Origin: Kitasatospora sp. GP82
GTDB taxonomy: Bacteria; Actinomycetota; Actinomycetes; Streptomycetales; Streptomycetaceae
Length of the DNA: 43,208 bases
NCBI RefSeq assembly: GCF_029892105.1
Contig: NZ_JARZAJ010000052.1
Location: 1-43,208 of the forward strand
Direction: 5' to 3'
How positions within the stretch are numbered: the first letter of the stretch is position 1; every line of letters starts with the position of its first letter. The notes under the pieces are model-generated. The model was not told the origin of the DNA. It ran no database searches and was given only the letters and a program-made list of their open reading frames with translations. The position numbers were made by a program, and so were the translations under genes. Positions 22,253 through 28,892 of the stretch are shown in pieces.

Positions 22253-23709
22253 GTGGTGATGGGGCGTTCAGCGAGCCAGGTCGCGTCCGTCGAGTCCGAT
22301 CCCAGGTCAGGCGCTCTGGCCATGTGGGCGCGTGAACGCGCAGGGCTGGCCCACACCAACACGTCCGAGAAGGCCGGCCTTCGGTTCGCGTTCTACGGCC
22401 GGGTCTCCACCGAGGACCATCAGGACCCCGCCACCTCGCGTGCCTGGCAGCTGCTGCGCGCCGAGTCCCTGGTCTCCGGCCACGGCCGGATCGTTGCGGA
22501 GTTCTTCGATGTCGGCCACAGCCGTTCCCTGCCGTGGGCGCGTCGTCCCGAGGCCGCCCAGCTCCCCGCCGCCATGGCCGACCCCGACCGGGGTTTCGAC
22601 GCGATCGTCATCGGCTCCAGTGAGCGCGCTTTCCACGGCAACCAGTTCACGGTCATGGCGCCGCTGTTCGAGCACTACGGAGTTGCCGTGTGGATCCCGG
22701 AACTGGGCGGCGCGGCGGACCCGGCGATCGCCAGGCACGAGGAACTGATGGTCCTGCTCGGCATCCTCGCCAAACGCGAGATCACCCGCACCCGGATCCG
22801 GGTCCGCTCCGCCATGACGGTCCAGACCCGCGACCAGGGACGCTACCTGGGCGGACGGCCACCCTACGGGTATCGGCTGGTCGACGCGGGCCCGCACCCC
22901 AACCGAGCTTGGCTCTTCGCGGGGTGCGCATCCGACGCCTGGATGCCGATCCGCAATGCGGTCCGATCGTCAGGTGGATCTTCGCCCAGCGCCTTGCCGG
23001 CCACAGCATGGCCCGAATCACCCGGGCCCTCAACGACGCGGCCGTCCCCTGCCCCTCGGCCGCCGACCGCGACCGCAACCTGCACCGCAGCGGCGACCGA
23101 TGGACCGTGACCACGGTACGGTCCGTCCTGGCCAACCCCCGCTACACCGGCCACCAGGTCTGGAACCGCCAGCGCACCGACCACGAACTGATCGACCCCG
23201 CGAACACCACCCTCGGCACCCGCGACGTGATGCGCTGGAACAGCCCCGACGACTGGGTCATCTCCACCAGCCCCGCCCACCCCGCCCTGGTGAGCGAAAC
23301 CGACTTCATCGCCGTCCAGGGAATCCGCGCCCGCCGCGACACGCTGCCCGAGCGCCAGTACGCGCTGGCCGGGCTGCTGCGCTGCGGCCTGTGCGGGCGC
23401 CTGATGGAGTCCTGCTGGTCCCACGGTCGCGCGGCCTACCGCTGCCGCCACGGTCACTCCAGCGCCGCCGCCCTCACAAGCGATCGACCGCGCAACGCGT
23501 ACGTGCGCGAGGACGAGGTTCTTCCGCGCCTGCCGGCTCTGTGGCTCAGAGTCACCGCCAACCGGGCGGATGAGCAGGTCGGGGGAGTCGCGAGCGTATC
23601 GGAGGTCATCGGGCATCTGCGCGCCAGTGGCGTCACCCTCGCCTACGACCCGGCGGACAGGACTCTGACCACCAGCACCCCGTCGAGAGGAAGGACCGCC
23701 ATCGGCTGA
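22253..23709 (+). pseudogene. Large serine recombinase, broken by a one-base deletion
   Basis: The first part (22253 to about 22909) encodes the resolvase domain: catalytic Ser about 52 in FYGRVSTEDHQDP, the AIVIGSSERAFHG strand region, the ITRTRIRVRSAM dimer helix and GGRPPYGYRLVDAG. The second part, one frame off (about 22910 to 23709), holds the recombinase domain (IVRWIFAQRLAGHSMARITR, LANPRYTGHQVWNRQR) and the zinc ribbon (LRCGLCGRLM). At 22907-22911 GCTTGGCT would read through as NRALALRGVRIRRLD if it were GCTTTGGCT, so one T is missing. Start: GTG 22253, eight bases after GGGAGGAGG. The C-terminal coiled coil looks short. Such enzymes integrate phages and ICEs; here it is inactive or mis-sequenced. 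Confidence 0.88.
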
Positions 23710-23757
23710 CCGCCACCGCGCCGACCACCCACCGCAGAGCGGGTGAGAAACGGCAAA

Positions 23758-23790
23758 CGCCCGTCCCTCGCCGAAGGCCAGGAACGGGCG
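23758..23790 (+). terminator. Hairpin terminator
   Basis: CGCCCGTCCCT (23758-23768) and AGGAACGGGCG (23780-23790) pair at 10 of 11 positions, between the recombinase remnant and the tRNA gene. Confidence 0.7.
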
Positions 23791-23834
23791 CCGATGACCG
23801 CTGCCCGCAAACCGAGCAACGTGTACAAAAAGTG

Positions 23835-23919
23835 TGTCCGAGGGGGGACTTGAACCCCCACGCCCGATAAAGGGCACTAGCACCTCAAGCTAGCGCGTCT
23901 GCCATTCCGCCACCCGGAC
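23835..23919 (-). tRNA. tRNA-Leu(GAG)
   Basis: An 85-nt class II tRNA without encoded CCA. Acceptor GTCCGGG pairs with CTCGGAC; anticodon stem CTAGC/GCTAG carries loop TTGAGGT with anticodon GAG (codon CTC). The long variable arm is paired (TGCCC...GGGCG), and the T-arm is GGGGG-TTCAAGT-CCCCC. The 3' end faces the accessory island, and 23834-23856 recurs at 4663-4685, so this gene is the probable integration site. Confidence 0.95.
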
Positions 23920-24153
23920 TAGGTGTCTGTCTTTGCGGCTTCCGTGCCGCGCTGACATGGATAACTGTAGCAAGATCGGCTTGAGGATCCAAAATCGTCC
24001 GTCGCGGGGCCTGGCGGGCTTCGATCTGGGGGAAGGCCCTTGGGGCGGGGCGGATGCTGAGGGAGGATGGCTGGACCGTGCCCGCAGGGCCGCGGCCGTG
24101 GGGCCGGGGGTGGCGTGGAGGTACGCCGGGCGGGCCTGAGACGAGGAGTGACC

Positions 24154-25491
24154 GTGAGTGAGTCGAAGGCGGAGCGGGTGGCCGGCCCGAGCGTGACGGC
24201 TGAGTCGGAGGTCGCCGAGATCTGCCGGGACCTGATCAGGATCGACACCAGTAACTACGGAGACGGCTCGGGCCCGGGGGAGCGGGCCGCGGCCGAGTAC
24301 GTGGCGGAGCAGCTGGCGGAGTTCGGCGTGGAGCCGCAGATCTTCGAGTCGGCCAAGGGCCGGGCCTCGACCGTGGTCCGGATCGAGGGCGAGGACCGGT
24401 CCCGGCCGGGTCTGCTGATCCACGGCCACACCGATGTGGTGCCGGCCAACGCCGCCGACTGGACCTACGACCCGTTCGCCGGGGAGATCGCGGACGGCTG
24501 CGTCTGGGGCCGCGGCGCTGTGGACATGAAGGACATGGACGCGATGACCCTGGCGGTCATCCGCGACCGGCTGCGGACCGGCCGCAAGCCCCCGCGCGAC
24601 ATCGTGCTGGCCTTTCTCGCGGACGAGGAGGCGGGCGGCACGTACGGCGCCCGCTACCTGGTGGACAAGCACCCGGGCCTGTTCGAGGGCGTCACCGAGG
24701 CGATCGGGGAGGTCGGCGGGTTCTCCTTCACGGTCAACAACGACGTCCGGCTCTATCTGATCGAGACGGCCGAGAAGGGCATGCACTGGATGCGGCTCAC
24801 GGTCGAGGGCCGGGCAGGGCACGGCTCGATGGAGAACGACGACAACGCCATCACCGAGCTCTGCGAGGCTGTCGCCCGGCTCGGACGGCACAAGTTCCCG
24901 CTGCGGATCACCAAGACGGTACGGGCCTTCCTGGACGAGCTGTCGGACGCGCTCGGGGTCGAGTTGGACCCGGAGAACATGGACGAGACGCTCCGGGTGC
25001 TCGGCGGCATCGCCAAGATGATCGGCACCACGCTGCGCAACACCGCGCAGCCGACCATGCTGGGTGCCGGCTACAAGATCAACGTCATCCCCGGGCAGGC
25101 CAGCGCGCATGTGGACGGGCGCTTCCTCCCCGGCTACGAGGAGGAGTTCCTCGCGGAGCTGGACAGCGTGCTCGGCCCGCGGGTGAAGCGGGAGAGCGTG
25201 CACGCGGACAAGGCGATCGAGACCGGCTTCGACGGTGCTCTCGTGGACGCGATGCAGTCCGCGCTGCGTGCCGAGGACCCGATCGCCCGCGCGGTGCCGT
25301 ACTGCCTCTCCGGGGGCACCGACGCAAAGTCCTTCCAGGATCTGGGGATTCGCTGCTTCGGCTTCGCGCCGCTGCAGCTGCCGCCGGAGCTGGACTTCGC
25401 CGGGATGTTCCACGGCGTGGACGAGCGGGTGCCGGTGGACGGGCTGAAGTTCGGTGTCCGGGTGCTGGATCGGTTCATCGACGCCTGCTGA
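24154..25491 (+). CDS. M20 family zinc peptidase/deacylase
   Basis: A 445-residue enzyme with the M20 signature: GHTDVVPA (first metal His, about residue 90), GRGAVDMKDM (bridging Asp), FLADEEAGG (catalytic Glu pair), the dimerisation domain with EGRAGHGSM, and GGTDAKSF near the C-terminus. The family hydrolyses small peptides or N-acyl amino acids (DapE, ArgE, carboxypeptidases); the substrate cannot be read from sequence. GTG 24154 is chosen because GAGGAG precedes it by five bases, with another GTG two codons earlier. It is followed by a strong terminator, so monocistronic. It is the first core gene right of the tRNA. Confidence 0.93.
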   Translation: MSESKAERVAGPSVTAESEVAEICRDLIRIDTSNYGDGSGPGERAAAEYVAEQLAEFGVEPQIFESAKGRASTVVRIEGEDRSRPGLLIHGHTDVVPANAADWTYDPFAGEIADGCVWGRGAVDMKDMDAMTLAVIRDRLRTGRKPPRDIVLAFLADEEAGGTYGARYLVDKHPGLFEGVTEAIGEVGGFSFTVNNDVRLYLIETAEKGMHWMRLTVEGRAGHGSMENDDNAITELCEAVARLGRHKFPLRITKTVRAFLDELSDALGVELDPENMDETLRVLGGIAKMIGTTLRNTAQPTMLGAGYKINVIPGQASAHVDGRFLPGYEEEFLAELDSVLGPRVKRESVHADKAIETGFDGALVDAMQSALRAEDPIARAVPYCLSGGTDAKSFQDLGIRCFGFAPLQLPPELDFAGMFHGVDERVPVDGLKFGVRVLDRFIDAC

Positions 25492-25508
25492 GCGGCGGCA
25501 AGGGCACT

Positions 25509-25544
25509 GACGGCCCGCTCCCGGTGCATCCGGGGCGGGCCGTC
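25509..25544 (+). terminator. Strong hairpin terminator
   Basis: GACGGCCCGC (25509-25518) pairs with GCGGGCCGTC (25535-25544), and an inner CCCGG/CCGGG stem extends it, 17 nt after the M20 stop. Confidence 0.9.
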
Positions 25545-25910
25545 GGCGTTGTCGGCGCAGAGAACCGGCGGCGCGCAGGTCGGCAGGTCGGCAGGTCGGA
25601 ATGCGGGCCGCGGAGCACGGCCGGTGCGCTGTCGGAGCAGCGTTGCCGGTGCGTTGCCGAGGCGTTCTCAGCGCATTGTCGGAGTGAATGACTTGAGACC
25701 CGGCTTCGGAGGCCAGCAGAAACGATATTGCCCGAAGCAGAAGGCCGATTGGATGTTCGAGCTATCACCGCTGCGGGTGAATGGGTCATTGCCTCCGTAC
25801 CCCGTTTGCCACGCCGTCGTTCACCCATATGGCAGCCCGGGAACGGGTTGCGGAACGACGAATCAAGACGAGTCGGCCCGGAGACGACCCGGGTTCGGCC
25901 AGGAGGAACC
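25545..25910. other. Long leader region of the short chaplin
   Basis: About 365 bp without a convincing gene. It contains three exact copies of GCAGGTCG at 25575-25598 and an AT-richer section (25700-25790) that probably holds the chaplin promoter. I cannot assign -35/-10 boxes. Confidence 0.5.
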
Positions 25911-26150
25911 ATGAAGGTCAAGAAGATCGTTGCTGTTGTCGCCGCCGCGGGTGGTCTGGCGCTCGCGGGTGCAGGTGTCGCCTCCGCCCATGCTGCGCAG
26001 GCCGAGGGTGCTGCGGTCAACTCCCCCGGTGTGCTGTCGGGCAACAATGTCCAGGTCCCGGTGCACGTGCCGGTGAACCTCTGTGGCAACACCGTCAGCG
26101 TGATCGGCCTGCTGAACCCGGCCTTCGGCAACAACTGCCAGAACTTCTGA
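25911..26150 (+). CDS. chpH: Short chaplin
   Basis: A 79-residue secreted amyloid-forming surface protein. Signal peptide MKVKKIVAVVAAAGGLALAG ends near VASAHA, leaving a mature part of about 52 residues that is one chaplin domain: NSPGVLSGNNVQVPVHVPVN, LCGNTVSVIGLLNPAFGNNC. The two Cys are the conserved pair of short chaplins. Chaplins coat aerial hyphae and spores and lower surface tension. AGGAGGAACC precedes ATG 25911. The adjacent long chaplin matches the chpH-chpC order I recall from S. coelicolor (SCO1675-SCO1674), hence the symbol; another short-chaplin paralogue is possible. Confidence 0.92.
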   Translation: MKVKKIVAVVAAAGGLALAGAGVASAHAAQAEGAAVNSPGVLSGNNVQVPVHVPVNLCGNTVSVIGLLNPAFGNNCQNF

Positions 26151-26253
26151 GCAGCCTCCCGCAGTAGTTGTCTCTGTTGTCTCTGCGGCAGCTCTCATAT
26201 ACCGAGCGGTAACGGCTGATGGCGTGGTAGCGGCTGGGCCGGCTTACTGATCA

Positions 26254-26292
26254 ATGCGCCCCTGGGCGGCGGATGACTCCGCCTGGGGGCGC
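26254..26292 (+). terminator. 15-bp hairpin terminator
   Basis: 26254-26268 (TGCGCCCCTGGGCGG) pairs with 26278-26292 (CCGCCTGGGGGCGCA) with two G-T pairs around a 9-nt loop, about 100 nt after the short chaplin stop. Confidence 0.85.
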
Positions 26293-26301
26293 ATCCTTGC
26301 C

Positions 26302-26327
26302 TATTGCGCCCCCGAGTCAGTGCGCAA
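26302..26327. promoter_or_regulatory. 7-bp inverted repeat upstream of the long chaplin
   Basis: ATTGCGC (26302-26308) and GCGCAAT (26321-26327) are inverted copies 12 nt apart, 125 bp before the long chaplin start. It could be an operator, which is weak inference. Confidence 0.3.
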
Positions 26328-26451
26328 TCCACGCCTACACGATTGGGTGAACGAACCCCATTCGGCTCAACCTTTCCGGTGGTCACTCGTTGTCCCGTGG
26401 ACGGGCAGCCGCTTCGTCAGGAATTCCGACAATCACAAGTCAGGGGAGTAC

Positions 26452-27324
26452 ATGCGACAGGTCGCCAAGAGAGGAATCCTCACTGCCGTTGCCACCGGCA
26501 GTGTGCTGGCCTCCACCGCGGGCTACGCGTACGCGAGTGCCGAAGCCCACGGCGGTGCGGCGAACTCGCCCGGGGTGGGGTCCGGGAACAGCGTGCAGGC
26601 CCCCGTGGACATCCCCGTCAATGCCTGTGGCAACACGGTCAACGTGGTTGGCCTGCTCAACCCGGCGATGGGCAGCAACTGCGGAAACGTGGACCACGGT
26701 ACCGACGGCACCCAGGGCGCACAGGGCACCGACGGCGGGCCGAACGGGCCGGGTCACGCCGGTCCGGGCGCCTCGGCCGAGGGGGGCGCACACAACTCCC
26801 CGGGTGTCCTCGCCGGGAACAACGCGCAGGCCCCGATCACCATCCCGGTGAACGCCTGCGGGAACTCGGTCAACGTGGTCGGCGCCGGTAACCCGGCCTT
26901 CGGCAACGACTGCGGCAACCACGGCAGCACCGAGGTCACCCCGCCGAGCCACTCGACGCCCGCGCCCGGCGACGACTGCCCGCCCGTGGACACCGGGGCT
27001 CACAACCCCCCGCCGCGCAGCACGCCCCCAGTCGGCACTCCGCCGACCGGCACCGACACCGGCACGGGCGGTTCAACCCAGACCCCGCCGAGCGGTACCG
27101 GGACGAACACCGGAGTCGGCGGGGGCACGACGGGCAGCGGTACGGGCAGCGGTACGGGCGCCGCGCGGGTGGCGCTGCAGACCCAGGCCCAGGCCCAGCC
27201 TGCGCAGACGGGCCAGCTGGCCTCCACCGGCGCCGACGGTCTCGAGCTGATCGCCCCCGCCGGCGTGGCGCTGCTGCTCGGTGGCGGTGTGCTCTACCGT
27301 CGCTCCCGCGCAGCGGCGCGCTGA
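26452..27324 (+). CDS. chpC: Long chaplin with sortase signal
   Basis: A 290-residue cell-wall-anchored chaplin. Signal peptide MRQVAKRGILTAVATGSVLA ends near AYASA. Two chaplin domains follow, each with the Cys pair: about residues 38-80 (NSPGVGSGNSVQAPVDIPVN, CGNTVNVVGLLNP) and about 112-153 (NSPGVLAGNNAQAPITIPVN). A Pro/Thr/Gly-rich linker (about 160-250) leads to LASTG, a hydrophobic span and RRSRAAAR, a class E-type sortase signal. AGGGGAG lies five bases before ATG 26452. It cooperates with the short chaplin in the aerial surface layer. The symbol rests on remembered synteny; ChpA or ChpB cannot be excluded. Confidence 0.9.
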   Translation: MRQVAKRGILTAVATGSVLASTAGYAYASAEAHGGAANSPGVGSGNSVQAPVDIPVNACGNTVNVVGLLNPAMGSNCGNVDHGTDGTQGAQGTDGGPNGPGHAGPGASAEGGAHNSPGVLAGNNAQAPITIPVNACGNSVNVVGAGNPAFGNDCGNHGSTEVTPPSHSTPAPGDDCPPVDTGAHNPPPRSTPPVGTPPTGTDTGTGGSTQTPPSGTGTNTGVGGGTTGSGTGSGTGAARVALQTQAQAQPAQTGQLASTGADGLELIAPAGVALLLGGGVLYRRSRAAAR

Positions 27325-27504
27325 GCCTGCACCTGGTGCGCCGCTGAACGCCGAGCGCTGAACCGGCGCGACTACGGCGGACGCGATCAGTACAGCGGAC
27401 GCGACGAGTCAGACGGGCCTGGCGGTCGACAGGAATGCGGCCTGCCAGGCCCGTCCCGGCGCACGAGCAGGAGTCGGGGTCAGGGTCGGTAGGACAGCGA
27501 CACA

Positions 27505-27539
27505 GCGCTCGTAGCCGTAGCGGTTACGGCTACGAGCGC
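27505..27539. terminator. Perfect 15-bp hairpin
   Basis: GCGCTCGTAGCCGTA (27505-27519) and TACGGCTACGAGCGC (27525-27539) are exact inverted copies around GCGGT. It lies between the convergent long chaplin and DUF5703 genes and can serve both. Confidence 0.85.
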
Positions 27540-27623
27540 CTGCCACGTGCACCCCACGCGGTCGACATAGGTGCGCCCCGTGGTGGTCGGCCTCGACACC
27601 CCGGTGGGTACGACGCCCCTCGG

Positions 27624-27833
27624 CTACCAGCTCCTGACCTGCCGGATGATCCGGCGGCGCAGCAGTACCGTGCGGCTGCCGTCCGGGAACAGCCGCAGCC
27701 GGTCCAACTCCCAGTGACCGTACTCGGCGTGCTCGGTGAGCAGCTGCCGGGCCGCGTTCCTGCTGGTGCCGCGCGGCATGCGCAGCGACTGGTACTCGTA
27801 CTCGGGCTGTCGGACCAGTTTGGGTGGAGTCAA
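27624..27833 (-). CDS. DUF5703 family protein
   Basis: A 69-residue basic protein: PEYEYQSLRMPRGTSRNAAR, QLLTEHAEYGHWELDRLRL, then LRRRIIRQVRSW. I recognise this as the DUF5703 family, small actinobacterial proteins of unknown function. The start is a TTG at 27833 because AGGAGG lies six bases upstream and the family aligns from PEYEY; the apparent ATG at 27959 gives an unrelated basic extension. Conserved next to chaplin genes in Streptomyces as I recall. Confidence 0.85.
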   Translation of the reverse strand: MTPPKLVRQPEYEYQSLRMPRGTSRNAARQLLTEHAEYGHWELDRLRLFPDGSRTVLLRRRIIRQVRSW

Positions 27834-27970
27834 AGCTTTCCTCCTGCGGTACGTCTGGAGGCCAGGGTACGACCTGCCTGTGACAACCGGACCGGGCCTG
27901 CGGACCGAGCCCGGGCGCTTGCTGCTTGCGAGACTGGCGCGGGTGGTACTGGCAGTCAATCAGTTTCCGT

Positions 27971-28014
27971 GCTGCTGACGAGATGCCGATGGGATGCCGA
28001 CGAGATGTCGACGG
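27971..28014. repeat. 11-bp tandem repeat, four units
   Basis: GCTGCTGACGA, GATGCCGATGG, GATGCCGACGA, GATGTCGACGG in a row (27971-28014), in the 362-bp gap between the divergent DUF5703 and 28197 genes. No gene is seen in this gap. The repeat length is about one helical turn. Confidence 0.65.
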
Positions 28015-28196
28015 GATACCCAGGCCTGGGGCGTGCGATGCCCCTCCGATGGTCGGACAAGTTCGGCTTCGGCCATCTGTGAGGGCGGGCACAGAACCAC
28101 CCGGACCGGACATCCGGGGGTAAGTTGCCGGGAATTCACGGGTGTAGGCGATATCCCCTGTGCGTGTCGCCACCCAGGGGAGATAGCGTCAGCACC

Positions 28197-28814
28197 ATGT
28201 CTGATGCCGCGCAGCTCACCATCGCCGAGGTACGCGCCGCCGCCGAGGCGGTCAAGGCAGCAATCGACCGCCACCTGCAAGCGGTCTCCGCCCCTGCAGC
28301 AGCGGACGATCCTGCTGTTGTCACCGCCTACGAGGAGCTCGCAGCGGCGGCCATCGCCTACGACCAGATCCTCTACGAGGTCTATGACGAGGTCACCCCC
28401 TTCGAAGTCCCCGGGGACGAGAGCACCGGCGGCTACGCCGGTCCTGACCAGCCCGAGGCGATCAGTGTGCTGATCCGCCGCGACTACCTGATCGCCGACG
28501 CCAAGCGGCTGCGGAACCAGGCGGAACGGGTGGACAGCACCCTCACTCCCGGGGGCGGCAAGGACGGTGGCGTCAACGCGGCCATCGGCGTGCTCTTCGG
28601 TGAGTACGAGCCGGACGAGATCGCCGCCCGATGCGAGGAGTTCGGCCTGGAGGAGGGCGACTCGACCCTCTGGGTCGCGGCATCCGAACCGTCCGACCCC
28701 GGAGAGTGGCTGCCGGAGCCCTTCGACGGCGCCGATCCGCAGCTGCTGATCTGCCGCTTCGACGTCAGCGAGGTCTACGACGACGACCTGGACGCCTTTG
28801 AGGGCGAGGCCTGA
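28197..28814 (+). CDS. Hypothetical acidic protein
   Basis: A 205-residue acidic soluble protein I do not recognise. The N-terminal 70 residues are two long helices (LTIAEVRAAAEAVKAAIDRH, VTAYEELAAAAIAYDQILYE). The middle (about 85-150) contains a helix AISVLIRRDYLIADAKRLRN and a loop GGKDGGVNAAIGVLFGEYEP. The end is Asp/Glu-rich. No signal peptide or catalytic motif is visible. ATG 28197 has GGGGAGA about 12 bases before it. A terminator follows at 28830. Composition and codon bias make it a real gene. Confidence 0.75.
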   Translation: MSDAAQLTIAEVRAAAEAVKAAIDRHLQAVSAPAAADDPAVVTAYEELAAAAIAYDQILYEVYDEVTPFEVPGDESTGGYAGPDQPEAISVLIRRDYLIADAKRLRNQAERVDSTLTPGGGKDGGVNAAIGVLFGEYEPDEIAARCEEFGLEEGDSTLWVAASEPSDPGEWLPEPFDGADPQLLICRFDVSEVYDDDLDAFEGEA

Positions 28815-28829
28815 GGCAGCGCGCGCACC

Positions 28830-28864
28830 GGGTGGCGCCGGAGGTCCTCCCTCCGGCGCCACCC
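28830..28864. terminator. 14-bp bidirectional hairpin terminator
   Basis: GGGTGGCGCCGGAG (28830-28843) and CTCCGGCGCCACCC (28851-28864) pair perfectly around seven bases, between two convergent genes. Confidence 0.9.
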
Positions 28865-28892
28865 CGCCGCCGGTGCCGGCGGCGCAGTGATG

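Noticed and set aside
23890..25413. 507-codon open frame on the minus strand
   Set aside because: Antisense of the M20 peptidase gene and running into the tRNA; no domain recognisable.
25911..27324. Rodlin or other spore-coat genes beside the chaplins
   Set aside because: Both genes have the chaplin Cys pair and NSPG motif; no rodlin-like sequence was seen nearby.
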